Under the pieces are notes generated by a model. That model had not been told where the DNA came from. It saw only the letters and a program-made list of their open reading frames with translations, and made no database searches. A stretch of 64,000 bases of DNA from Callipepla californica brunnescens (lineage: Eukaryota; Chordata; Aves; Galliformes; Odontophoridae): positions 38,879,502 through 38,943,501 of the forward strand of contig JALIRH010000004.1 in assembly GCA_023055505.1 (NCBI GenBank), written 5' to 3'. Numbering within the stretch: position 1 is the first letter of the stretch; each line of letters starts with the position of its first letter. Shown here one piece after another: positions 13,825-23,077 of the stretch. Made by a program: the position numbers and the translations under genes.

Positions 13825-16800
13825 AATCTATATCTATATCTATTTAATATTCCTGGACAAGAGCAGGGACTAGATGACTTTAATAGGTGCTCTCCAAAGT
13901 AAACTGATTTATGATTATGTATTTATGATTTATTTATTTATTTAGGTTTATTAATAGGATTTTATAACAAGTCATCTATGTAGTAACCAGAAAGAATTTT
14001 ACTAATCTTTCATTTGGGCAAGACTTAGTCAATGAATCTTTCATTTCAACACCTAAGGGCCTATCTTTTTATTTCATGAGGCTTCAATTTAGGGTCCAAG
14101 TGGTAAATGTTAACTAAGAATGGATGAATATTTTTAATGAGATTGTGGTGTATTTTTTCTTGTACTGTAGTAGATGCTTGCCTTAATAAACAACAAGCAA
14201 AAATAAACCAGGCTGTAATACTCTTTGACCACTAACAATTTGGAATCTTGCTTTTTTTCTGTGCTAGATATTTAAGGTCTGATATACTCAGTTTTGACTG
14301 CAATCTATTGCAATACGCAATGTGCTATGCTGTCCTGAGAAAGGCTGCTTTATATGTACCCTAAATGGGTATGACAGTTCACTGGAGTTTTGCTTCTAAC
14401 CTCCAATAAAGGAACGAATCATTCTTCCATCTGATCATGAAAATTCCCTGCCAAAGAGAATATTTCCCTGTGCTCTCACCCCAAAATGAAACATCTGTGT
14501 TGTGTTTGGCCCTTTGAAAATGTAGCTGGAAGCACCAAGAGAATTGCAGTGACAAAACATAACATAGGACTATGTTCTTAATGAAAAAGAAATGAAAAAG
14601 AAACCCTTCTTATGATGAACATTGCTCATCGTAAACAATGCAGTGATATAATTTCTGGTATTCTCAGGGGAGTTCTAGAAGGCTTGAAACAATTGAACAG
14701 TTTGATTGGATTTTCTCTTGTGTATTTTTCTCGAAATTGAACTTTAAGGAAATCATAATATCTGTCTAAGCTGAAACACAAATCACATTCCAGTGTAATT
14801 TCTAAAACTGTAGGCAGTTTGATGGACTAAATGGTCATACAAAACTGACTTGACAATGTTAGCTGAATGGCAGATCGTATACATATATATATGTATATAT
14901 ATATATATATAGTTCTCTGTCTCTCATATCTTTCTTAGCCATAATAACTGCTTCATTAAGTTTTTCATATCTTTACTGCCATTTAGCTCTCCTTTCACAA
15001 GTGCAGGATCCAGTTCTTACCCACACTGAAGCATTAGCCCACTGCAAGGATAAAGTATGCTTCAGAATGTAAGTAAAATCTGTGCCCTTATTTACATGAC
15101 TGGAGCCGTAAAAGGTAGGTTTAGTGTAAAGAAAAGTCAAATTCACTCTGCCTATATGTTTGAATACATACACCTCAGAGAGACTGAGATTTCTTCTCCT
15201 TAGTGTAAACCCATTAACTATACAACAGGACTTTGTTTCCAGCAGTAATCACTAGTGGAGGTGAGCTAACCTTGTCTATTAATGGCACATGTTTTTGAGT
15301 ATATAGGATTGGCTAATGTTCAACTTCTGCTATCTCTTACCACCTACAGTTTTCTTTTATGACTGGATTTAGTCTACACATGCACAGCAATACGGATCTT
15401 GAAAGCTGTCAGGCAATTCAATTAGAGAGCATCATATTATTTCCCAAAGGAGGTGGCCTCAAATGAATGCATAAGAAGTGCATGTGTCTAGACTATGCTT
15501 TGAAAGACCCTACACAAACCGCCATCTGGAGTAAAAGGGTTTCAGCAGCTCTACAGGCTAGTACTTATCTACAGAGATAAAAAAAACTGAGCCAGGGAAA
15601 ATTAATGGGAACTTTGAAATATTGAGGATGAAACGAGCAATGGTATATCAGTGGCACAACTCACCACATTTTGCCAGGTATCTCAGAGCTTCCAACTGCC
15701 CGCTCTCAGCTGCAACAAATAAAGAAGTGATCCCATAGGAGTTTGTAGACTCAATCTTGGCACCCCCTTTTACCAGGATATCCATTATCTCCAGATCATT
15801 TCGGGAGACAGCCTCGTGGAGAGCAGTCCATCCCCGATTGCAGCGGTGGTTGGTATCAGCATTGTACTGTACCAGGAGTCTTGCAGCCTCTGCATTCTTG
15901 CGCTCACAGGCTGTTTTGAAGAGAAGGGAAGTGAATATTACAAGGTTATGGAAAGATTCTGGGTGTTCTGGATATTCCTTTGACATAGCACAAACAATAG
16001 AACACAGCTTGGCCATATTAAATACGCCAATAGATCCATCTAGCTCAATACAAGGGCAGTGCTGTTGTCAAAGGACAGTTGTTCCAAACCTGGTTCTGAA
16101 GAGGATCTAGTCCAGCACTTGAAATAAGCACCTACTTTTACAATTAGTTTTGCTGTACAATGTGCAGAGAGGTAGGCTAGCACATTCTATAGCAGTTGTC
16201 TTTCTTGTTTTAAATATTAGTTCCTTTTTCTCACATTGGTCCTTTCTTTTGATTTGGATTCTTCCCTTGGGACATCAACATGTCTTTCTCTCCCATATGC
16301 AAGTGCCACTCACATGTGCATAAGGCAATACATTCCCACATAGAACAGCTACATAGGACCTACCGCTTGGAAAGGTATATACAATCCTGTACTACCCAGC
16401 TTTCTGCTCTCCTAAAGTTTGGGATGTTCCACAAACACTCCATGCTGAGGAGCCCAGAGAACATCACATGCCCCATCTCTACACCACTTTGCAGCCTATG
16501 CCACTAATCTATCTCTAATGTGTATGAGGAGAGACAGTGTTATGGCAGGTCAAACAGAGAAGATGCGAGTCTACTGGAGGGATCAAAAGGCAAAAATTAA
16601 TTGGTGAGTTTCAGCATCAGGGCATGAGAACCAAAATGATACCACAAGAGGTAATGGCTTGAATTTGCACCAAGAGTGGTTCAGGCTGTATATTATGAAA
16701 TGCATATTATGAAAGATTTCTTCTCAGAAGGAGTGGTTGCTCAGGGAGGCAGCAGGGCCAACTTTCCTCAAAGTGCTCATGAAGTGTGTGGATGTAGCAC

Positions 16801-19800
16801 TGAGGGACGTGGTTTAGTGGTATGTTGGTGGTGGGCTGATGGTTGCACTGTAGTCTTCTACAGCCTTAATGATTTTATGATTCTGTGATTTTATGCCTGA
16901 GTTGAGTGAGATGGGGCCAATACTGTGAGCTCTCTCCTAGTGAAGCTCATTGTCCTGGAAACTCTGGACCTCACCTTTGTAGAGAGGAGTTTCTCTGGCT
17001 TTGTTGGAGATATCAGGCTCAGCCCCAGCCTGCAGCAGAGCAAGCAAGCAGTCCAGGTTGCCCCGGCTGGTGGCTAGGAAGAGAGCAGTCTCCTCATTGA
17101 GGGTGCGCTGGTCGATTGTGCCAGGGTATGCTGTGAAGAAACCACAAGCCAAAGACATTATGGTGTGGTGCTGCACAAATGTCTCTAGCACCTGCAATCC
17201 TTATGGTTTTAGATGAGTTTTTGTTGTTCGCTCCTTCTTTTCAGTAAACAAAGAATATACAGTGAATTACTATGAATCAGATTAATCATTGACTCAGTTT
17301 AAAATGTTCATCTATGCCCACTAGTAATGCAGAAAGTTGTTAATTAACTGCACTTCGGCAGCAGTTCGAAAATAAATTGCAGTAGTTAGCCACCTTCAAT
17401 CACTGGCAAGGAAGCACTGGTTTCAATCTTCAGCTAGTGGGACACTGATGCCAGCTGTGGATTCCAGGTAGATCACAACAGCCAAGACTCAAGCTACAAG
17501 GATTTACTGTGAGAAGTCTGGGGCTTGACAAGATCTAAACAAGCATCGCTTTCTCCTGAAGATCCTAAATTTTTTGAGGAAACCTATCCTCAAAGAGAAA
17601 GTGAAATCATATGCAGTCATAGATGCTGAACAATGCTTCACACATAGTATCAGATGAGGACTTGTGTGGTACTAATTCTGCTATTTGGCTTACTCACATT
17701 CTTTATTCTTTTGTAATTAGTTTTAATTTCACTGACCTTTTTGCAACAGGCGCAGGCAACCCACTTGGCCATAGTATGCAGCTTCATGGAGGGGTAACCA
17801 GCCATCCTTATTAGGTTCAGAAAGGTCTTTTCCTGATTTCATCATGTTGCATATCTCTTTTTCATCTCCATCCCTGATTGCTGCCACCACAGGGTCAAGT
17901 TCTCTTTAAAACAACATTAAAATATGATTACTGCTTCCTTCCTTACTGAGAGGTATTTTGCAGCAATACTTTTGTACCATTTGAGCAAAACAATGAACTT
18001 CTACAGCGTATATGCTAAGAATTTAAACCTAGCTACAGGGCCTCTGGAGGTGAAATTTATCTATCTGCTCTAATTAGGTTATTCACAGTAGATCAGGGGA
18101 ATCTCTGTCTGGAGGTGTTGATCTCTTTCCATGGAATATAAGGAAGATGTGGCTAATCTCTACATAAATATTATTATTTCAGATATCTGTAGAGTAAGTC
18201 CAGCTCTACTGTGTCGATGGTTGTGATAGTTACATCACCTTGCCATTTTCTGTCCCAAATGGCAAGATACTTCCATATGAGATCTCAAAACTAAGTTCAG
18301 TTTAGAGAAGAATTGCTCCTTTCCATCACTGAAGATAATTTTAGTTTTGATTTCCAGATGGGTTAACCTTAAAAGAGAAGTTCTTAGTTAGTCTTGTTCT
18401 TGTTCTGTAGAGATACTTCTCATTTCTCTTGAGAAAGTCTGTTTTCAGAAGCTGGCTGAGCCAGTCATCTTTTTAGATATTACCTAATTCTGAACCTTTT
18501 GGGAACTTAGGAAGGGGATCTCTAATAACCTAGAGAAAACATGGACTACTGCATGCCACCAAGAAATGAAGCATGATGAGCACCCTGCAGGTGAGCTTCT
18601 CTCTGGCCTTTCCTTTGCCAACATGAATCCTGCACAGACCTGGAGGTGATCTATGCCTTCCAGTACCAACAGGCTGCCTGGCTGTACCAAGAGAACACAG
18701 CCACTTCTTTCTTATTCTAAGGCAGCAAATTGCCAAGATCCAGGGCAGTAAATAACAGAAAGGGAAAAGCGTTCTTCCAGTTCTAGTGGAGACTTTCAAA
18801 AAAAATGCACATGGGTTATATTTTCAGAGACAGAGAACATAAGTGTGCTAAAAACCTAGGAGAGCCTGTGGCCTGGTGATGGAGGTGTGTGTCTCAGGAA
18901 GAGCATTAGCACCGCCATGGAAGGAGTATGATAAGCAATGAAGGTTGTGTAGGACAGCAATAGTGGGAACAGTCAGAAACTTTGATTATGTCAGGAGATC
19001 TAGAATGCCATTGCAGGGTGAGACCAGAGACAGAAAAAAACGGGCAGCTCAGTATGTGAGTTCCCAAAAAAATGCATCATTGGTACAATCTCTGCATTTA
19101 GTGCAGGCTGTGGGAGCAGTGTGCCAAGGAACAGAGAAAAATACCATTCCCTGGATGAAAAAAGCTTTGGTGCCTCTTGTTCTCTCACTGTAGCTGAAAG
19201 CAGCAGTCTCAGGACAGTGGAGTCACAAAAATAGCTACACTTGAAATAAGGGGAAGATACTGGACAAAGCCAAGAGTGCTACCTGGTGAGATAACAGCTA
19301 AAGCAGGCAGCTGCTGTCCTGGACATGGCTGGACAGAAGGAATCCACTTATCTCTTGATAGCTGAAGGCTGGATGTCCTGGGGATTCTGCTGCATCTTCA
19401 TACTGTCAAAAGTACCCTGAGGATTACAAGTAAAATTGCTAGCTTCTAAGAGATAAGTAATTTTTATACAGGTGCTTGAAATCCAGCACTTTGCTGCAGT
19501 CAGCCAACATCAACAATTGGTGTATTTGATTGGGAGAAGAGAGTGGGGGTATTTTTACCAGTTGCTGGCACAAGGAGGTTGAAACCGTCTGTTGTTCTGT
19601 GCAAAGGTTCATGTTACATATGCTGGGCTGCTCACCACAACCTTGCGACTGGGCACACAATGAAGTTACAGCACTGAATGAGTTACTGCATGCCAGGTGA
19701 GCATGGCAGAAGCCCCTGGGTGGTGCTGGCACACAGCAAATTCAAGGTAAGTCATGTTAGCTGAGACCTCAGTGAAAGCAGACAGCACCTTTTATTGGTG

Positions 19801-22800
19801 TTAGGGTTAAAAACATATGGAGAATCACTTATTATTTTGCCTGAACCCTCAGATGTTGAATAAAGTAAACTTCTTTTGAGAACCTCGACTTTAAATGATT
19901 TCTAAATAAGATGAGGGGTTTGCTGGACCAGGATGTGAATATTGTTGCCAAACAAATTCCAGATCAGTACAGAAAGTTTAATGAATCTCCATGTGAAATT
20001 CTTGTTTTCTGCCTGGCTCATATTTGGCAGTTATAACAAATAACCAACACATTCTGCTGCTTGGATTTCATCAGAAATAGTAAAAAATAGATTATGTAAG
20101 GAGCCTGAAGTTCTGATGAAATCTTAACCTTAAGGGATGATCAAAAGAATTACTGCATTTCAAAGGTCAGTAGCCAAGCTTGTAAATACTCATTGCAGAA
20201 GAGATGTGTGGCAGCGTCGGTTCTGAGTGCTAAGGAGGTTCAGAGGAGCACAGAAGGGTTCAGAAGCTCCTCCTTTTACTGGCAGCCTGATGAGATGCAG
20301 GCAACAGGAAGGAACAGCATCTCTCCAGGTGAAGCCAGCTATCACCTCTTCCTGCTTCTGAGACCAGGGCACTAAATTGCCTTGCCAGCATGCTCCCCTG
20401 TGGCTTCGCAGCCACAGTTCTGTTCTCACAGATGAAGACTGATTTATCAGTGTTGTCCCAGCCTTCATTACAGACCAAGATCTGTTGAATCACATGATAC
20501 AGAAGAAGCCGTCAGCCTTCCAGTCATCACACACAAAAGAGAGAGAGGTATGCCAGGAGTGCAGAGCACTTCATGAAAGGGTGCAATTTTAGTGGAACCA
20601 AGGGGAGGTGGCAGGAGATGGGGATAAGTGGGGGGCCCATGTTCCAGCAGAGAGGTTTTTGCATGTGTCAGAGAGATCAATGTCAACAGAGAGAAGAGAC
20701 AGAGCCTGAATCAGTCTAGAAAGATGGGGGAGAATATAGAGACAGGAGACAGATGGAAGAAAGAAGAGTGGTAGAGTGGTAGTCACTGCAACCATGCATC
20801 CATGGAGAGTCTTAAAAGATGAATAGAATAAATGGTTTCAAACTGAGAGATAGAAAAGTTAGGAAGGAGTTTTCTGCAGAGCACAGAGAAATGCTGCTGC
20901 AAATCTTTGGTGCAGCAGGTGTCTGTATCTACTGTCATGAAAAGGGCTGCAATAATCCTGTAATGGCCTGGACACTTCCACTATACCCAGATACTGGATA
21001 AAGCCATCTCCATGCAAATGGGCATAGCATTCAGCAGCATCAATAAAACTTCACTTTGAAATCCTGGACTTCCCCACCTTATTTATGTACTTTGATAGAT
21101 GATTGTTTTTCACACTTCTTCCCAGAGCCGACAAATGACCCAGAATCCCCAAGATGTGTGCACTGGAAGGATGAAGTGTTATGAAGGGAGAAAAGAGAGG
21201 AAGGGAGATGTGAGGCAGGAGAGGAAAGGGAGGCACTTACATGGGCTGGGCTGTGCTGCAGAGGCTGCTGTCGTACCTTCGCCTGACCCCCCAGGCTGCC
21301 CCTGTGTTGGGCGGCTGAACGCGGCCTCTGGCTGCCATTCTGGAGTGATGATGACATGAATGAAATGAAGAGAAATACTCTGAATAGGAGAAACAGGTCA
21401 TGTTGAAGAAAAAACAGAGACACACATCCGTAGAGACAGAGAGCAAAAGTGTGCCGGTCAGGGCTTTGAATAAAAGCAGATGGCCACAGCTTGCTCTGTG
21501 CTGGATTCAGCTGCTCTCTCAGCTCGAGATTATTTTTGGCCCTCTGAGGAAGCGTCAGGGGATTCAAATGACCATATAAGACTACAGTGAGGTTAACCCT
21601 GCTGCCACCGCACAGGAAACAGGCATGCAGCAAGGCGACATTCATCACCTCCCCAAGTGTCATGCAAGTAGATCTGAGCAGGTGCTGGAGGAGGATATGG
21701 CTCTCCCAGGTGGTGGAAGGGCTCAGCAACACTCTAGATCTGGTGGAAAGGCTTTTGCTCTGCTGGGAGGCCAAATGCTACTGGCCTGAGGCAAAAGCAG
21801 GGGATACAGAGAGCAGTAGATGCAGTCTTATGTTAAAAGCAAGGACTCCTGAGGAGGACAGGACCAAATGGCCAGGGAAGTCCTTATCCTGCACAACACC
21901 AGGTCCTCACAGCAATGTTGACATTGCAAATGCACTGCAATGACCCTGAGAAACCACAAACTTCAGCTAGAGCAGGAGTGCACTTCGTAAAGCATCCCTT
22001 TTCTGCAGCTAAGAACACGTACAGCTCCTCATATTGTCCCACATTTCCCAGAGCCAAGCAAGAGCAGCAGAGTTGAGAGAAAGGAGGAACAAATCCTCAG
22101 TTTCTTCAGGCTTATTACAAAAATACTTTGAAAGGTTATTTTTGCATCTCTGTTGATTTTAGGGTAACTTTCTACCCTCTTGCACCCTCTACTAGTCCTC
22201 CTTCCCTTTTCTAAGCTCCTTCCCCTTGAGAAATCAGCCTTCAAAAAATACAAGGAGAAGGATGCCTGCTTTGGCAGCAGGTTTCCACAGTTGCCATGTG
22301 GCTACATAGAGCCCGCATGGCTGGCTGCCTGGAGCTGTGCTTGGCAGGAGCAGTGTGCCTGTGACCAGACTTGGACCTGAAATAACCACATCCTCCACAG
22401 CATCTGAAAGGTGGTCAGATCACACTGTTTTATATGCCAATTTTTAGCCTCTATCCTATGTTTTCCCATAACAAACACTGTGCTACCTCTCTGGCAAAAC
22501 TGCAGCTTAGAGTGCAGCATGGCAGAGGGGAGCTGCTGGTTTCCACAAGGGCTTTTTTACTTCAGGAAAGCACACAGCAGTGCCCCTTTCTAGTTTAATT
22601 TATTGCTTAAACCAGACAGCTTCAAGCTGATTTTCATTTCATTGTGAGGGTGTAAATTGTTGACCTCACTGGATTTATAGCAGGCTCTGACTTTTAAACT
22701 AATGACAGACTCTCAGACCAAGCACATGAAGCTGCTTGGCAGGGCTAATTAGAAGGGCACATGTTTTGATGGAGGAAGCTGGCAGGCATTTGTTGCTCAC

Positions 22801-23075
22801 TCACCTTTGCCAAGGGTAGAGGTGGTAGGGAGGGTTGTGGCTGTTGGTACGGCTGGGGGCAGCTGCCTCACTGGGACCTCCTCCCAGCGGCTTTGGGTGG
22901 CCCTGGGCCACTGCCTGGCCCACCGGATCCTCCCCCAGGCTCTGTTGGATGGCCATGTTGATCAGCTCGTCCTCACTCATGCTGCTATACAGACTGTATT
23001 CCTCACAGCCTATTGTTTGCCTTTGGGTATTTGCTGCCGTTGTAGCCATTTTTGTTCTTTAATTTTTTTGCTGTC
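4276..23075 (-). CDS. ASB2: ASB2, ankyrin repeat and SOCS box protein 2 (whole gene, two N-terminal forms)
   Basis: ASB2 is the substrate receptor of an Elongin B/C-Cullin5-Rbx2 ubiquitin ligase. In mammals it directs filamins and other substrates to the proteasome in blood and muscle cells. Eight coding segments with GT-AG junctions and matching phases join from 21401 to 4276 (161+167+156+246+172+562+154+137 nt = 1755 nt) to give 584 residues plus stop, against about 587 in human alpha as I recall. Order: short N-terminus, about 11-12 ankyrin repeats from about residue 86 to 480, a linker, and a C-terminal SOCS box (about 540-584). A beta first exon at 22805-23049 plus the shared part of exon 1 gives about 645 residues. 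Intron lengths run from about 0.6 to 4 kb. No frameshift or premature stop was found in the joined frame. Identity rests on remembered orthologue sequence and gene order, with DDX24 to the right. Confidence 0.95.
4845..5115 (+). mobile_element. CR1 LINE 3' end in the last ASB2 intron
   Basis: This 5'-truncated CR1 lies antisense to ASB2. It still has an open frame (to about 5076) reading the end of the CR1 ORF2 reverse transcriptase, with the typical HWNRLPRGVVESPLEIFKT block. It then continues into the 3' UTR ('ggttggactcgatgatctctagaggtc') and ends in CTGTGATTCTGTGAT octamers. The frame is a repeat remnant, not a host gene. Confidence 0.92.
5443..5596 (-). CDS. ASB2: ASB2 coding exon 7
   Basis: Acceptor ttcttgaag before TTTTGTGAT, donor G|GTATGG. 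The 51 codons plus one base encode residues 489-539, FCDMVSTPEISRWAGPI through DWAVIKEKA. This links the ankyrin domain to the SOCS box and is one of the most conserved parts of ASB2. The single trailing G joins AG of the last exon to make Glu. Confidence 0.94.
5597..8626 (-). other. ASB2 intron 6, nothing recognised
   Basis: Three kb between coding exons 6 and 7. It contains an A-rich stretch with AAAC/CAAA units near 7840-7890 and otherwise unremarkable AT-rich sequence. No exon, transposon end or RNA gene was recognised. Confidence 0.7.
8627..9188 (-). CDS. ASB2: ASB2 coding exon 6 (largest, C-terminal ankyrin repeats)
   Basis: Acceptor cttgacag before GATTGTC, donor CACAG|gtaagc. 562 nt: one base completing Glu301, then 187 codons (residues 302-488). 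Ankyrin units start at GISPLHLAAERN, RTTPLYFAVFNN and INPLLISIRHG, followed by a degenerate unit FPATIMFSMKYL. It ends TITQ before the conserved FCDMV of the next exon. The region 'CFQCQYGNCPHPALN' is the variable loop between the last repeat and the linker. Confidence 0.95.
9189..13141 (-). other. ASB2 intron 5, nothing recognised
   Basis: Nearly 4 kb with short A/T homopolymer runs (around 9896, 10689, 11937) and no coding exon or transposon that I can name. Short open frames around 11.2-11.9 kb lie on both strands and show no family resemblance. Confidence 0.65.
13142..13313 (-). CDS. ASB2: ASB2 coding exon 5 (ankyrin repeats)
   Basis: Acceptor ttcctag before GTGCTGATA, donor GCGA|gtaagt. 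172 nt: GT completing Gly244, 56 codons (residues 245-300) and GA opening Glu301. Two ankyrin units are seen, beginning near NASALYEACKNG and DGLLPLHIAAKKG, with the beta-hairpin signature GADANKANKDG between them. Confidence 0.95.
13787..13824. repeat. (ATCT)n microsatellite
   Basis: About nine and a half perfect ATCT units followed by a degraded tail to about 13845. It lies in ASB2 intron 4 and is probably length-polymorphic. Confidence 0.95.
14881..14912. repeat. (TA)n run
   Basis: Alternating TA dinucleotides interrupted by one G, in ASB2 intron 4. The rest of this intron (13314-15664) holds nothing else recognised. Confidence 0.9.
15665..15910 (-). CDS. ASB2: ASB2 coding exon 4 (ankyrin repeats)
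   Basis: Acceptor caaaacag before CCTGTGAGC, donor TGTG|gtgagt. 246 nt encode the end of Ala162, residues 163-243 and the first base of Gly244. Ankyrin units are visible at CERKNAEAARLLVQ, GWTALHEAVSRNDLEIMDIL and GITSLFVAAESGQLEALRYL. Intron 3 upstream (15911-16974) contains a CR1 fragment. Confidence 0.95.
16728..16893 (+). mobile_element. CR1 LINE 3' end fragment
   Basis: CR1-like 3' region with 'gagggacgtggtttagtggt', a 'ttggtggtgggctgatggtt' block, then 'cttaatgattttatgattctgtg'. It is diverged and antisense to ASB2. The left boundary is approximate. Confidence 0.8.
16975..17130 (-). CDS. ASB2: ASB2 coding exon 3 (ankyrin repeats)
   Basis: Acceptor ttcttcacag before CATACCC, donor CAAAG|gtgagg. 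156 nt: CA completing Ala110, 51 codons (residues 111-161) and G opening Ala162. The peptide starts YPGTIDQRTLNEETALFLAT and ends RETPLYK. It matches the human ASB2 segment I remember almost residue for residue. Confidence 0.95.
17131..17736 (-). other. ASB2 intron 2, nothing recognised
   Basis: About 600 bases between coding exons 2 and 3, with normal splice ends (gtcagt at the donor, ttcttcacag at the acceptor). No repeats or other genes were recognised. Confidence 0.75.
17737..17903 (-). CDS. ASB2: ASB2 coding exon 2 (first ankyrin repeat)
   Basis: Found by reading the minus strand directly. Acceptor tttaaag before AGAACTTGACC, donor CAAAAAG|gtcagt. 167 nt give the end of Ile54, residues 55-109 (ELDPVVAAIRDGDEKEI through GQVGCLRLLQK) and the first base of Ala110. 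It holds the first canonical ankyrin unit, DGWLPLHEAAYYGQ. Only the chosen acceptor keeps the frame open: shifting it two bases gives an immediate stop. The acceptor tract is short and contains three A's, so it looks weak. Confidence 0.94.
17904..21240 (-). other. ASB2 intron 1, nothing recognised
   Basis: 3.3 kb between the first (shared) exon and exon 2. Several short open frames occur on both strands around 18.5-20.7 kb, with no family resemblance. No transposon end was identified. Confidence 0.65.
21241..21401 (-). CDS. ASB2: ASB2 alpha first coding exon, including the part shared with beta (21241-21339)
   Basis: Encodes residues 1-53 of the alpha form, starting MTCFSYSEYFSSFHSC, close to the human alpha start, and ending RRRYDSSLCSTAQP with donor AT|gtaagt. 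ATG at 21401 was chosen because it is the first in-frame ATG, matches the orthologue and has A at -3. The part from 21339 down is shared with the beta form, which enters at the acceptor ctccag at 21340-21341. In beta the joined codon AG|A gives Arg and the frame is the same as in alpha. The bases from 21340 to 21401 are therefore coding in alpha and intron in beta. Confidence 0.92.
21340..21395 (-). promoter_or_regulatory. ASB2: Splice acceptor and pyrimidine tract for the ASB2 beta form
   Basis: On the minus strand this stretch is rich in T and C (ttctctt, catttc, catcatcactccag) and ends in AG exactly where the beta exon phase requires. The same bases encode the alpha N-terminus as Phe, Ser, Tyr, Cys and His codons. 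Confidence 0.8.
21398..21427 (-). other. Upstream ORF overlapping the ASB2 alpha start
   Basis: A 9-codon ORF (MCVSVFSST) begins at 21427. It ends with TGA at 21400-21398, which overlaps the alpha ATG as ATGA. Its start context is weak (C at -3), so leaky scanning or reinitiation is possible. It matters only if alpha transcription begins above 21427, which is likely but not shown. Confidence 0.6.
21402..21650 (-). promoter_or_regulatory. ASB2: Probable ASB2 alpha internal promoter region
   Basis: Human ASB2 alpha is known to start from a promoter inside the beta intron, and the arrangement of exons here implies the same. A TATA-like and CArG-like box (CCATATAAGA on plus, 21572-21581; one mismatch to the SRF consensus) lies about 170 bases upstream of the alpha ATG. 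The start site itself cannot be fixed from sequence. Confidence 0.4.
21651..22804 (-). other. Beta-specific ASB2 intron, remainder
   Basis: Moderately GC-rich sequence between the presumed alpha promoter and the beta exon. No exon or transposon was recognised. Further alpha promoter elements may lie here. Confidence 0.6.
22805..23049 (-). CDS. ASB2: ASB2 beta first coding exon, with ubiquitin-interacting motif
   Basis: The ATG at 23049 has a strong context (A at -3, G at +4). 81 codons plus AG are followed by the donor AAAG|gtgagt. The N-terminus begins MATTAANTQRQTIGCEEYSL and contains EDELINMAIQQSLGED. This is a textbook ubiquitin-interacting motif: acidic lead, Leu, invariant Ala, then Ser followed by acidic residues. 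In mammals the UIM-bearing beta form is the muscle form. The exon ends YPWQ, like human YPWT, before the shared Arg. The middle (Gly/Pro/Ala-rich, residues about 44-65) looks disordered. Confidence 0.93.
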
Positions 23076-23077
23076 CT
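23050..23077 (-). promoter_or_regulatory. ASB2: Short 5' UTR piece and splice acceptor before the ASB2 beta start
   Basis: On the minus strand cctttttcag precedes GACAGC, with the exon edge at 23075, 26 bases before the beta ATG. This is a strong acceptor, so the beta mRNA probably has a separate untranslated first exon at higher coordinates. I could not locate that exon. Confidence 0.5.

Noticed and set aside
13787..13845. Tetranucleotide array considered as a possible CRISPR-like or satellite array
   Set aside because: Simple (ATCT)n microsatellite with no spacers.
21079..21774. 231-codon open frame on minus covering the ASB2 alpha first exon in another frame
   Set aside because: It begins at a non-ATG codon, is cut by the splice donor at 21240, and its peptide shows no family. 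The ASB2 frame explains the exon.
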